Of a stretch of 64,000 bases of DNA, positions 32,963 to 46,407 are shown piece by piece. The position numbers were made by a program, and so were the translations under genes. The notes under the pieces were generated by a model. It saw nothing but the letters and a program-made list of their open reading frames with translations. It searched no databases and was not told where the DNA came from. Each line of letters begins with the position of its first letter. The first letter of the stretch is position 1. Source of the stretch: Trametopsis cervina (Eukaryota; Basidiomycota; Agaricomycetes; Polyporales; Irpicaceae); the NCBI GenBank assembly GCA_022385755.1, contig MU278371.1, positions 209,123 through 273,122 on the forward strand. The letters are read 5' to 3'.

Positions 32963-34384
32963 TCAAAACTTAGCTTGATGAAGCGGCGGTGTTTCTTGCA
33001 TGACCAACGCCATCCCCGCGCTGCCATAACGCGTCTCCAACACCCTCCCCGCGTCCTCCGCGATGCGCCTCAACGCGTCCAAGTCATCCTTCCCCAGCTT
33101 CACATCTAACGCACCAAGGTTCTCGTGTAGATACTACCGACGTCGTGAGCACCCATCTCCCCACACGGGAGAAACGCGATAAACATACCTTGGTCGAACG
33201 CGTACCCGGGATAGGAATGATGTCCTCCCCCTGCTCGAGCAGCCACGCGAGGGCTACCTGCCCGGGCTTTGCGCCCACTCGTTGCGCGACGGCGTGTACC
33301 TCGTCAGCCAACGCGCGCATCCGTGCAAAGTTGTCCGGCGCGAAACGCGGGATCGTTCGTCGGAAATCGCCCTCTCCAAATTCGTCTGCCGAGGTCTATT
33401 AACCATTGTGCATCAGTCTCCTTCACAGAACCAAAGAAGACGAAGGGGTACGTACAAATCGCCCAGTGAGCACCCCACGCCCAAGCGGGCTATACGCAAC
33501 AACAGCGATACCGAGTTCACGCGCGGTGGCAAGGACGGCAGCATCCGGGTGCTCGACATCTAGCGCGAAGAGCGAGTACTCGACCTGGATTGCTGCGATT
33601 GGGTGCACCGCGTGTGCGCGTCGGATTGTTGCTGCTGTGCACTCGGAGAGGCCTAGGTAGCGGATCTTGCCTGCCCTGCACGCGAGGTGAGCGAGTGAGA
33701 GGGAGAGAAGGGGAAGGGGACGTGCTTGACGAACTCGGCCATCGCTTCGACCGACTTCTCGATGGGTACCCTCGGGTCAGGACTGCGCTAGGCGTGAGTT
33801 CGACGCACTAACGCACAACGAGGAGCCCATTCACGTACCGATGAAGATAGTACAAATCAATCACATCCACTGCACCCACCATCAGCCCCCACAACATAAG
33901 CCACACACCTCACGCACCTCCAAACCTCTGCAGCGACCTCTCCGCATTCTGCCTAATATACTCAGGCTCGCCATTGCTCCCCCGCGCGGGGTCGCCCGTG
34001 ATACCAACCTTCGTGCAGAGGAAGATCTCGTCGCGCTTGCCCGTCTTCTTTAACCTACAATATTCGTGAGTACAGCGCGTCGGAAGACGGATTCCGTGGA
34101 GGGGAGAAGAAACGCACCACTTGCCGATGAGCTCCTCGCTGTCGCCGTACACGTTCGCGCTGTCCCACATCGTGCAGCCTGAGGCGTATAGGTCGTCCAA
34201 GAACTTTCCGCCAACAATCTCAGCGCTCTGCAGGCTTCGGGGAGAGGGAAACGCAACGCACCTTGAGTCGCTCTTCGTCGGACGCGGCGGGGCCGTAGTA
34301 CGCCGAGAGGCCCATCGCGCCCCAGCCGATAGCGGTCACCTCGTCTGTGCCTATCTTGCGCGTCGGGAGCTTACCTGGCGCCAT
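32963..34384 (-). CDS. Aldo/keto reductase (YakC/AKR13-like)
   Basis: Eight exons (34384-34262, 34227-34118, 34054-33918, 33869-33839, 33782-33726, 33675-33456, 33395-33189, 33133-32963) give 310 residues. The start reads [20 protein letters not shown]. The catalytic tetrad is visible: Asp63 and Tyr68 in [17 protein letters not shown], Lys93 in FLCTKVG, and His133 in LYYLHR. Later parts [31 protein letters not shown] and [19 protein letters not shown] fit the family. The enzyme would reduce aldehydes or ketones with NADPH in the cytosol. Intron 5 (33725-33676) appears to be a GC-AG intron (AA|GCACGT). It is the only junction found that yields the conserved [13 protein letters not shown]. The gene is divergent from the BAG-domain gene. 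Confidence 0.92.
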
Positions 34385-34965
34385 CGTCTCGTCCTGTATC
34401 GCACTCCCTGTGTATATCCTCCGAGTGAAGGGGATCCGGAAAGGTAGAACCATACGCCCCGAGAGGTATATATCTCGCCCCCGTGCGACAGACAAGTGTC
34501 ATAGCATATGACGCGACCTGTGAGCACATCCTGTGTACCTGGGAGAATACAGCACATACTCCCTCCTGTGTGCGACTCCGTTCCCAGGGGAAGCGAAGGC
34601 GGGGGTGGGAGTCCCATCCCAGCACACTCATTGATGATCGATAAGCAGTCGGACGCAGATCACATCTCCCCGTTCCGTTATCACAAACAAGCGCTAATCG
34701 TCGCTCCCAAACCCGGCCAGCCAGGCGTTTCTCGAAGCTTCACCACGCCTCTCCCCGCATTCTCGAACCGTCCCCTCCGCGCACCGCACATTGCACATCC
34801 ATCCAGAATGCACCAGCCACATTTCATAGAACCCCTGGCGGGCAGTACATATAGCGGGCCATGCCTCCCAGGCATGGCATTCATCACCGAATACCGCAGT
34901 CGCTGATAAGTCCGCTGCACCTTTGCACACCCTTACACACTCTCACAACAAACGAACGAACAAGT
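34385..34965. promoter_or_regulatory. Bidirectional promoter region
   Basis: 580 bases separate the divergent aldo/keto reductase and BAG-domain genes. A TATA-like element lies near each (34467-34473 and 34848-34854). No gene lies inside. Confidence 0.5.
34467..34473 (-). promoter_or_regulatory. TATA-like box of the aldo/keto reductase gene
   Basis: On the minus strand GATATATACC lies about 83 bases before the ATG at 34384. Confidence 0.4.
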
Positions 34966-36826
34966 ATGTTCCCGATGAACTACGGCTACGGCTACGCACC
35001 CTACCGCCCCTACACACACGCACAGGCCTCCTATCCCCGGCCTGACGCAGACTACATGCACGCCCTCGCGGAGGAAGAGGCCGCGCGTCGCCAATACGCC
35101 GACGCCCTGCGTGCGCAAGAAGATGCGCGCCGCCGCGCTGCACGCGCGAGGCTCGCTCGCCAGGCATACGAGTCTGCGCACAGCTCTTACCTCTCAGATG
35201 AAGACGACGAGTATAGCACGTACGCTGTGCCTGTGCCCCGCGAGCCGTGGGGAGCGGGTATCACGTACCCGCGGCGCAGCCGACCTGCGTTCGACGCCGC
35301 GCTGAAGGAGAGGGAGCGGGAGAGACGCATACAGGAGCTCGAGGAGGAGTTGAGGAGGAAGAGGGAGGAGGAGGAGAGGCAGAGGAGGTTCCAGCTGGAA
35401 CAGGAGGAGAGGGAGCGGAGGCTGCGCGAGCAGGAGTTCCTCCGCAGACAACAGCAGCAGCAGCAGCAGGCGAGACAGCAGGCCACGCCGCTTTCGCCCC
35501 TTGAAGAGTTCTTTGGACTCAGGCCTCAGAGGATGCAGCAGTCGCAGGACACAGTAAGCTCCTCACTCTCTGTACGTTCGATCACGGATAGCTGACGACG
35601 ATCCGCAGCCTCTCTCACGTAGAGCACGTACTGTGTCCCCTGGGTTCCGTGCGCGCAATACCTCCGAGCAGGAGCAGCAACAACCGTCGCGCTCGCCGCC
35701 TGCACAGACACGCACGAGCACGAACACTAGTATCCCGATCAACGTACCTACCACGCCCAGCGCAAGCATCCCCATCCACACCACCTCACCCAAACCCACC
35801 TCCCCTAAAGCTGCCCCTTCACCCAAACCTCAAGCCCAACAGACACCCACACCAACCCGTGCACCAACAGAAGAAGAGATCGCCGCCGCACAAACCTTCC
35901 AGACTTACTGGCGTCGTCGTGCCGCGTTCCGCGCGATCGCAGCTCAGGCTGCACGGTTCGACGCGCTCCGGCGCGACTTTGTGTTGCCCGCTGCGCTGGA
36001 GTACACCCAGCCGTCTGAGGGCGGGGAGAAGGCTGTCGTGTCTGTTCCTGTCCCCGACTCTGTGCGTTCGCGCAAGCACCTCTCCGAAGAGCCCACCGCC
36101 ACCTCCTTTGCCAGTGACTCGGAAACGGAGAGTGAAACCGAAGACGAACCCGAATCACCAACGCCCGCGCTAGCATACACACGTACGAACGCCCCCGTGC
36201 ACGCATACAACGAAGAACTCGCGCGCGTGCTGGGCGCGCTGGACGGGGTCGAGAGCGGAGGGGACGCGAGGGTTAGGAGGGCGCGGAGGGAGGTTGTTAG
36301 GAGGGTGGAGAGGGAGGCTAGGTGGGTTGAGAGGGTTAGGGGGGTTGTTTGGAGGACGAAGGAGGCGCAGCAACAGAAGGGCACTGAAGAGGTGATGGAG
36401 GTGGAGGAAGCTCGAGCTGAGGAGACTCATGCTGAGGCTGTTGTCCCCACTGAGGTCGTCCACGAACAAGAACCCCAACCCCAACACCCACATGAATCAG
36501 ACGAAGAGATGAAAGACGCAGCCGACCTCGAGACACTCTCCACCACCCCATCGGCAATCGACAACGAGGTTCATCCCGCTCCCGCATCCTCACCCTCGCT
36601 GCAAAGCAATACCGGGACCGAGGCTACGCCCGTTGACCCTCCTTCACCACTTGAGACACCCGAGCTCGTGCCCGACGTGCATGTAGAGGAGCCCTCAGAG
36701 GTGGAGGTTGAAGTTGAGACGCCAGATAGCGAGGTGTTCGTTGCTCCTCTTCCTGACGCACACTCGCATAAGGAGGAGACTCAGACGGAGAAGATGGGTG
36801 AAGACGGGGAGTGGGGGTTAGTGTAA
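34966..36826 (+). CDS. BAG-domain Hsp70 co-chaperone-like protein
   Basis: Exons 34966-35553 and 35609-36826 give 601 residues. The N-part is Tyr/Pro-rich (MFPMNYGYGYAPYRPYTHAQ). A long charged coiled coil follows (about residues 105-165, RERERRIQELEEELRRKREE and following), then a short polyglutamine run. The middle has a Pro/Thr-rich linker and an IQ-like segment (about 289-307, QTFQTYWRRRAAFRAIA). The region at about 393-445 (YNEELARVLGALDGVESGGD, then VRRARREVVRRVEREARWVE) has the helix pattern and the LD.VESGGD turn of BAG domains, which bind the Hsp70 ATPase domain and release nucleotide. The remaining tail is acidic and Pro/Glu-rich. Similar IQ-plus-BAG proteins occur in other fungi. 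It probably acts in the cytosol as a nucleotide exchange factor; its specific client is unknown. Confidence 0.85.
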
Positions 36827-39184
36827 TCTGGCATCTCTGGGACTTTGCTTTCTTTCATGTTTTATACTCATTCGCATCTCTTTTACTTCTTTCATCGTCA
36901 CCAACACCGTCATCGCTCATCCATACAATGTACTTCTACTTCTCCATCGCAATACTACATACATACCAATATCAAGCACGTTAATCAACATCTTCACCTT
37001 CCCTCTGACATTGTGCCTGAACGTTCACCAGCGAACCGTGAGTGCAAAGACCACATAAGCCCACATCTGTCCAAAAGCACACGACCTTGCAAATCGAAGC
37101 GCGAACGCCACGAGCCCTGGACCTGCCGCATACGGTGGCCTGCGCTCCCGCGTTGGTGTTGACGTTGACGTTGATCCGTTCATAAAGATATCGGGTTTGT
37201 TTTCTGGGTAAAGCTGTTGAGGTACGCGGGTGGCAGCTCGGGACCGTTCGCAGTCGGAGACTGCGGTAAGACTACTTCGTGGCGCAAGTCATTGGTTGGA
37301 CGTATGATATCTGCATTGTCACGATACGGCAGCAGTTGTAAGCCCAAGCTTGAAAGTGGGTAACGTCCAAGCTTGGTTGGCAGATCGCCTTAGCGGTCCA
37401 GACGGTCCAGACGGCTGAGAGGCCCTATGTGCGTATGATAAGATTGCTGACGGCTGACGGTGGCGGGCATGTTGGATAGAGGCGGTGTTGACCTTGCGAG
37501 GCACGCGCAAAGGTTGGCTCTGGGCAGCTGTCGTCGATAGACGTGAGATGCCATGGACAAGACGAAACCTTCGGACGAGCATCCCCGTCAACTACTTAGT
37601 CTGACGTGGGAGGCGCACTTGTTCCATCCTTGGATCCATAGCTTCACATGAGAACGCACGATCCGAGTGCCCTGGCGGCAGCGAACCTCTGCCTTCGAAG
37701 CGTTCGCAGAACAAGGGCAGTCGAACCTGGACCTGGAAGCTGACGTGACGTGCGAACGGCCTCACGCGCCCGCCTTGTCCTCCACTACAAATTGCATCGC
37801 ATTGTTCTTGAACCTCCGTGCGTGCACGCCGCGTTCCTGGCAGACTCTGCGCCGCCGGCTCTGTCTTCGATGACGTCCCGCACGGTCCAGAACGCGTCTC
37901 GACGGAGGAAAAGCAGGCCTTCGCCTTCGTTCGCCCGAACATTCGAATTTTTCTAGTGTGAGCACAGCATGAGCATGAGCATCAGCATGAAGCACGCCGG
38001 CCAACAAATTTCGAACGCACCCTCGCGCACACACGTACGTACATCCCGCGTCCGAACGCCGCACCATTACGATCGGCGGGCGCGGCAGCGGAAGACACGG
38101 ATCGGTGAAAAAAAGCAGGGACACTGATGCCAAAAAAGGGGGAGCTCTTGCGCAGTGAGTGAGTGCTTGAGTGCCGTCGGCGATGTCCGCGGGGAGATCA
38201 GCGTGAGTGGGCAATCGTGATCATGCCATCATCGTTCCGTCCGATGAACGCCACGACATACGCACCTCGAATTCCGCTGGCTTGGCTGGGAAAGAACAAA
38301 CGCCGGTGAGAATTGCCTGTGAACTGAACTGATTGAACTGTGCAGTTCATCGGTGCGGCCTCGTGTACGGCCGTGCCGACCCAATTTGTAGTGCGCTTAC
38401 GTTCCCTCCGCGTCCGAGATCCGCGCGTGCTATGTCAGGCGACATACGCGTGCACCACTCCGCAGGGAAGGGCGTGTCGTGGAAATGGGGACCGTAACGT
38501 TCATGTAATCTGTAACGCCTGGTGGGAAGAAGTGAGGAGGCTGGAGAAGAGAGATGGCGTGGGCAGAGTGAGTGTGGGCAGACGGACAGACGGACGGACG
38601 GACAGATTACCTAACGATGCCGCAGCGACATTTGTTCCCAATTCGGGGCTCCCATCGCACGCAGCCGCCCGCTCGTCCGCCCTTCCGGTGTAAGCAGCAC
38701 TGCGCACAACAGTCGGCGCACGTCGTCCAGCGCAGCTAGTGAGCCCGCAGCTCTTGGCTTCACACAGCGTAGCCACACACGCGCTCGGTCGCTGGGGTCG
38801 AGGGAGGATCCAGACTGTGCCGGGCGGGAGCGAGCTGGAGCCATGACGGATAGAGTTTCCTTTTTTGGCAGGCAGAGATAATCATCAGCAGGGGCCCTCT
38901 CTGCGTGGGGGGTGCACCCAGCCAGCCAGCACCAGCAAGTACAGTCAGCCCTGCCCTTGCTTGCTAGTCCGTCCGACCCACCCGTCTGTTTCTGTTCCTC
39001 CTCCTTCTCTCCCAGCCAGCCAGCAACACATAAATTCCGCATAGGACAGCGAGTGCGCGTGCACTTACCGCACTCACATTCACCACATACGCACATCGCA
39101 TATCGCACATACACACGCACGCACGTACGCACGTAACTCACACTCAGACACCGACCCCCATCTTCATCGCTGTCGTCAGTCGTC
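36827..39184. other. Long intergenic region before YPD1
   Basis: About 2.4 kb without a supported gene. It holds a small GACG/GACA microsatellite (38578-38606) and, near 39100-39130, a CACACGCACGCACGTACG-type run. The latter lies in a CT-rich leader just before the YPD1 start. A long minus-strand frame at 38611-39663 overlaps YPD1 antisense and is not believed. Confidence 0.5.
38578..38606 (+). repeat. (GACG/GACA)n microsatellite
   Basis: Seven consecutive four-base units of the GACG or GACA type. Confidence 0.8.
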
Positions 39185-40307
39185 ATGTCTCGTCTCTCCG
39201 TCCCCCCTCCCTCCCGTGCAGCCGTCATCCTCGACGGACCCCCCACACCCACCAACACAACCGCACCATCTTCCTCCTCCATCATCTCCTCAACACCAAC
39301 ACCCACGACACCGTCGAAGCCCAAGGCCCCCGCGGCTGCCCCCTCAGTACCATCGACGAATGGAAAGTCCGCGCACGATCCGCCGACAAAGCCTGCGGCG
39401 CCGCCTGCTAAGATACGCTCGCCGTCGCCCGAGCTCGTCGAGATCGCAGAGGTCAAGGTGCGTCGCCCCCTCCCCGCGAGCCGATCTCGCGTCGATCGTA
39501 TCCCGTTACTGACCTCTCCTCTCCTTCCTCCTTCCTTCCCTCCCTCTCCCCTCTTTCCCTCTCCCTCCTCCTCCGTTCCCTTCTCTTCCCTCATGCATCT
39601 CGCTATCGCAGCCAGCAGTGATAGCCCCAGCAGTAACAGCCCCGCCGACGCCAGCAGCCGCACCGGCAGCCGAAGAGCCCGCAGAGTCGGACCTGCCGGT
39701 CGTCGACATGGACACGTTCGAGCAGATCCTCGAGCTGGACGAGGACGACGAGCGCGAGTTCTCGCTCGAGATGGTCTGGCAGTACTTTGAGCAGGCCGAG
39801 GAGGCGTTCACGAACATGGACCATCAGCTGTGCGTCCCTCTTTTTTCTATCTCAGTTCACTTCTTCTCTCCTCCCTTTTTTCTGTGGGATTTCCCACTTG
39901 TTCTGTGATGTTTACCGTTGATGTACGGTCGATGTCATGAATCTGATATTCTGACGAGAAATATACAATCCCTGACGACATTCCCCTCTCATCCCTCCCC
40001 CTACCCCATCCCAACCCCACCACTAACACCCTCCCACAGACAATCCAAATCCCTCTCCGCCCTCTCGAGCCTGGGCCACTACCTCAAAGGATCCTCCGCC
40101 GCGCTCGGCGTCGCGCGCGTGCAAGCGACCTGCGAGAAGATCCAGCACTACGGGCAGTGCTGGGACGAAGAGAACAAGGCGCGGCTCGGCGAGGACGCCG
40201 CGCTCGATAAGATCGCGGGGTGTCTCGTGCAGGTCCAGGAGGAGTATAAGCAGGCAAAGGCGTGGTTGAAGGCGTGGTATAGGGAGAAGGGGATCGTTAA
40301 AGATTAG
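39185..40307 (+). CDS. YPD1: Histidine-containing phosphotransfer (HPt) protein, Ypd1-like
   Basis: Exons 39185-39457, 39612-39829 and 40040-40307 give 252 residues. The C-half is an HPt four-helix domain: DMDTFEQILELDEDDEREFS, then MVWQYFEQAEEAFTNM, SLSALSSLGHYLKGSSAALG, and VQATCEKIQHYG. His177 in GHYLKGSSAALG is the expected phosphorylated histidine. Ypd1 carries phosphate from hybrid histidine kinases to the response regulators Ssk1 and Skn7, controlling osmotic and oxidative stress responses. The first about 115 residues are a Pro/Ser/Thr/Ala-rich extension (for example PPTPTNTTAPSSSSIISSTP) absent from the compact yeast protein (167 residues). Introns are long for this window (154 and 210 bases). 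The first contains a pyrimidine tract of about 80 bases. Confidence 0.93.
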
Positions 40308-42279
40308 GGGGTGTAACTAAGAGAAGGGGGTGGATGGGGGAGTGAGGGGAGCAGGGGGGATGGAGAGGCAGGGAGAGGAGGGGGAGGAGACCGATCAGGC
40401 TGGATCGGCTGGCATCTATGACACGCACACGCTCGCACACACATACACTCATACATACACTCACGCAAACGCAAACGCAAATCCTCTGCCCCAACCGCTG
40501 TTTTGCGTCTACCGTCTCACCTCCGCCTTCGCTTCGCCTTCGACCTCACATCTGCTGGCTGCTGCTTGACTGAAACTGCTTGACGGACAACGCTCACTGG
40601 GTTCGCTGGTGTGGATCAAGAAGGAGGCGGCAATCCCGACTCCCCTTTCTCACTGCTCTCCTCCCGTCTGTGCACATCCTCTCACCTCTCGGACCCTCTT
40701 CACCTCCCGCCACCTCCCACACACATCCATGTACATATATCAACATCCGTGTACACATATGCATCACATGACACGACATCGGCACGGGCAGCGGCAACAG
40801 GAGCGGTAGAGGACGAGCGTGGAGCGCGGTCGGTGTGCTGAGGCGGTTGTGAGGAGCAGAGAGGCAGCGAGCGAGGAAAGGATAAAAACGCGCCCGGTAT
40901 TGGTTGTTGTCTGTCTTGTTTTTTGTGTTTTTTGTACGTTATGCCGCTTTTTGAATCTATTTTCTTTCAGCTTCAGCTTCATCATCTGTGCTCAGTGTGT
41001 TCGAGTGTGTGTAGGTCTGTGCTTCGAGATCTTTTAGATATGTGTCTGTGGTTGTGGTATTTATTCTCGTTTCGTTCGCTACGCCCCTGCTTACGTTCCT
41101 TCTGACTCTCGCTGCTGTACTTCGTACCAAGAAAAGCTCGAGCCCAATTCTCATGATCTCGCTTTATGCTTTCGCTCACTCCTGCGATCTGAAATTGCTC
41201 GCGCGCAAAACTCGACCTCGTACGTTGATCGCTGCCCTTGAATCGAGGTGTCATGCATGATGTACCAGCGTGCTCACGAGAACATACGGATCTCCCAGTA
41301 CATTGTAGATGGATCATACGTGTTCGTGAACAGATCGCGCGTGTCTCGCACAGCGATCACGCATACACACAGTCCATGCACAGCGATCGCGCATACATCT
41401 TCCTCATCCTGCACGGGGCCTCATACAGTACGGTACACACACACGGAAGCACTTCCACCAACACTCTCCAAACGAGCAGACCTGGCGTCAGGAACGTCCG
41501 TCCGCACACAAGCATCAGCACCAACACTAACCCGCCACAGCACCCGGTACCCATCCACATCACCCATGCATTCAAGTTCCATTCACCCCCGTCCCTCGCG
41601 TACCCCTGGTCCCCCCTGGTCTCCCCTGGTCCTTCATTTAGGGCAAGGCACGCGGCTGTTTTTGCGATTGTTCGTGTCGCTGTGATCCGCGGTCCCGGGT
41701 CCCTCATTGCAAATGCCCGCTGCGAAGGGACTAATTAATCTTCTCTGTGCGTAAATGCGGGAGGGCGGCGAGGGGCGGGTGCGCGTCGGTCGGCGGTGCG
41801 GTGCGATATCGGGCTCTGTGTCGCTCGGAGGCATCACTCGACCGTGAGCGAGATGCATGTCCGCGACCTGGCGGGAGGCTCGGTGCGATTACGATCATAT
41901 CATATCGCGTCCCGTACTTATCATGATCAACAATCCGCTTAGGGACGCGATGATTGGGATAACGAGCGATAAAAAACGCCACAAAGCCAGAGACGCTGGT
42001 ATACAAGGCACGTGGGTTGTTGCGTCATCGTACGTATCGTGCATTCGAGAACGCGCATACATGCAACACAACGTTGACCAGATAATATGGAAACTTAGAA
42101 TCAAGGAAAGGGGAGGGAACCATGGAAACTATTGTTGACACAGAAATAAGTGCCAGTCGGACTTGTTGCTTGGGGGTCCTACAGAGAAACACTGAGAGAT
42201 AGAGACGCAGGATAAAACAGCCAGAGAGCCAGAGAGCCGCAAAACCACAGAAAATCCAAGATTCGCCCGCCCCGCCACC
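40308..42279. other. Long intergenic region
   Basis: About 2 kb between YPD1 and the minus-strand unknown gene. It includes a CA-rich microsatellite-like run (about 40430-40485, cacacatacactcatacatac type) and a short tandem cluster of ccctggt units (41606-41636). No gene or RNA was recognised. Confidence 0.5.
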
Positions 42280-42939
42280 TCACACGATCCCAAAAAGCCG
42301 CGCATAACTCGCGCTCGAGCCCGCCACAGACCCGACGCTCGGCAGGGACGGGTACGGCACGAGCCCCGACAGATAACGCGCCGCATACGCGCTCAGGTGT
42401 AGGTGCGTCTCCAGGTTCATGTCCAAGTTCGAGTCCGAGTTGAAGGCGGTACTTTCAGAGTGCAAGCTTGAGTTCGAGTTCGAGGTTGAGGGGGCGTTCT
42501 CGTAGTCCACGGCCTCGCCAGCTTCGACGTCTCCGGCATCAACATTTCCAGACTTCGTCGACCCCGACTTGGAAGACCCAGATCCCCCGCGCATTGGCAC
42601 GACAGGCAACAAAAGCGGCGGCATCGCAGTCTCGTATATAACATCCTCGTCGCGCGCCTGGACCGCACGCTGGCGCAGCAGCTTCCGCGCGACCATCGCC
42701 GCGTGCGATTCGCGTAGTCTGAGGTGGGAATCGACGTGCATGCCTGTGTGGGTTCTGCCGGACGCGGTGTGCGAGGTTGTGTTCGAGGGGGTGTTGAAGG
42801 GGGTGTTGGTGTTAGTGTTGGAGGGGGAAGAGTGAGAGTGGGAGGATTCAGAACGGGCGGAACGTGGGATGGGTGTAGATGAATCGTTGAAAGGGGACGC
42901 TAGTAATTGAAATTCTAAGTGCGAGCTGAAAGGCGCCAT
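42280..42939 (-). CDS. Protein of unknown function, single exon
   Basis: A 219-residue open frame without introns. The N-part is polar (Ser/Thr/Asn-rich, including NTNTNTPFNTPSNTTS). The middle is basic-helical (SHAAMVARKLLRQRAVQARD), and an acidic linker follows. The C-end is compact and hydrophobic (HLSAYAARYLSGLVPYPSLP and ASYARLFGIV) and looks conserved. There is no signal peptide and no enzyme motif. The gene is called because the frame is long, begins with ATG and has a structured C-terminus unlike the repeats elsewhere. Its function is unknown. Confidence 0.55.
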   Translation of the reverse strand: MAPFSSHLEFQLLASPFNDSSTPIPRSARSESSHSHSSPSNTNTNTPFNTPSNTTSHTASGRTHTGMHVDSHLRLRESHAAMVARKLLRQRAVQARDEDVIYETAMPPLLLPVVPMRGGSGSSKSGSTKSGNVDAGDVEAGEAVDYENAPSTSNSNSSLHSESTAFNSDSNLDMNLETHLHLSAYAARYLSGLVPYPSLPSVGSVAGSSASYARLFGIV

Positions 42940-43449
42940 TTTATCCTGGTAAATGCGAGTTTGGGGTCTGCGATTTCAACTACAGGGCTTGAAATTGATA
43001 ATCCGTCTTTGCGAGGGTCTTGAGGTGTTGGGAGATGAGAGCTTGAGACGAAAAACAGTCGTGTTCGATTTCAACGCATCCATCCAGTTTTGTTTAGAAG
43101 TGACGATCAACGTCACATCTGCACTTCACTTCTGACGCAACGACACTTCATCGACGTCATCCATACGCGCATCACGATCCTCAACTCTTCCATAGCATAC
43201 CTCAAAGCCCTCACGCACCACAAAACCAGCACACAACACACTCAACATGATATCGTACAATTTCTATATTTTGCTTTCAGTACAAAAGAACACGCGATTA
43301 AGAGTACAATCTTTGAAGAGAGCGGGTTTACAACATCAAAACAAACACCGACATTCTGCTCGCCTCCAAATGTTCTTTACTTGCATTATCGTAGGTGGTC
43401 TAGAGGGGTGGAATCCGCAAACACCGTCGGCGTGGGGTCGGCCTAGTGC
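42940..43449. other. Intergenic: GAPDH 3' flank
   Basis: About 510 bases between two minus-strand genes. It probably contains the GAPDH 3' UTR and the promoter of the unknown gene. Nothing else was seen. Confidence 0.5.
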
Positions 43450-44965
<1,516 letters not shown>

Positions 44966-45030
44966 GTTTGATTGTGGATAGGAGGGTGGTTGGTGGGGAT
45001 GGAGAGAGAGTGGAGGGACGCGACGCTCGA

Positions 45031-45040
45031 CTATTTATCT
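45031..45040 (-). promoter_or_regulatory. TATA-like box of the GAPDH gene
   Basis: On the minus strand AGATAAATAG lies about 66 bases before the ATG at 44965. Confidence 0.5.
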
Positions 45041-46407
45041 ACTTTCGTCATCGATATCTAAGATCTCAACAGCGATTGCTTTTTGCTGTTTTGGGTACTT
45101 ATCGGGCCATAATCTGCCGAAACCGCACAGCTGCGAGGCGCGACTGGTTCGCGTCTGGCCTTTGTCCTGAGCTTCTCGACCGCCCCTTTGTGCGACCGTG
45201 CACCCCTAAGTCCTCATAAAACCTACAGCTCGCCACGATGCAGGGCTCTCGGTCGTCCTCGACGGTCTGCAGCGCATACATCTACCGTATCGCAAACGCT
45301 AGCCATGCTACAGTCATCAATGCAGTGCCTCTTCTGACAAACGTGCCCTGACAGAATCGCGCGAGCGCAGTGTCCGATGGTACGTTGCGCCGTCTTACGA
45401 AAAATCGCAAGTTCTCCCTAGCCTAATCCTCGGTGCTCTTCGGCCACCTCGAACGAGTCACATCGTACCCGTTTCGCCGTGACACCACTGGGCATGAAGG
45501 GGGCAATGCAACGCCGCTGGGTACTCGCTCTGTTCGTCCGACGCGCGAAAATCGTGCGAGGATGAGAAATAATCGACCATCGCACGCGTGGGGAGAGTAC
45601 CGTTCGAGTCAGTTCTGGTGGCGAAAGGGGCTGTCAGCCAATCAGAACGCCCCGTTTCGGCCGATAAGATGGTGCATGTGCGTGTCTAAACGCGGCTGGA
45701 ACCCGCCGCACCTCCGAGCCTTGCGCTGCCTCCGAGGTCGCGAAGGTGCCGCATTCTGCTTGTTTCGATGACGGAGCAGACTCAGCAGAGGCAACAGCAG
45801 GCCGCTGGCTTGGTGATACATGTCCGTGGGTGGCGGATTGTGTCAGCAGAGAATAACATACGCATACTCGGCTTACGAGGTTGGGCAATTCATTCGAAAC
45901 GGAGGTATGCAGGTTTACTCTCTCACCGACTGTGTCGAGTCTTCGCTTGTGTACACAACGCTGGTCTGATATGCTCATAGGTTACGTTCAATGCTCATGG
46001 CGTGACGTCTACGATTACAACCATTCAAAGACGTACTGCGACTGGACTTCTTCGTGTGCAGATACCTCGGATGCAAGTCCAACACGGCAACAAACTTTCG
46101 AGACTAAAAAACTTCCGCAGTTACCAAGCAATCGGCTCGTCCCCTGAGAGGAATGATCGTACATAATGAAGAAGAGCGATTATCCATCCATCTACTCACG
46201 AAACAGCGAAGCGAGGTACCAAGACATCAAAACCCATATATTGAGAGTAGCGTGCGCGTCCGCATCGGAATGTACAATACCACAACTAGAAGCTACAAAA
46301 ATTACCGTACGAATACATGCATATATACACCAGAGCATGAGAATGACAACGTTCAAACGTTCGCCGCAGATGCGGAAGAGAGGAAAGAGCCCAATGGCGA
46401 TAGGACA
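45041..46407. other. GAPDH upstream region
   Basis: About 1.4 kb between GAPDH and the upstream minus-strand DUF7598-like gene. It presumably contains the GAPDH promoter. No gene, RNA or repeat was recognised. Confidence 0.5.

Noticed and set aside
38611..39663. Minus-strand frame of 350 residues opposite YPD1
   Set aside because: It is antisense to the secure YPD1 exon 1 and intron, low in complexity (Gly/Glu runs) and without any motif.
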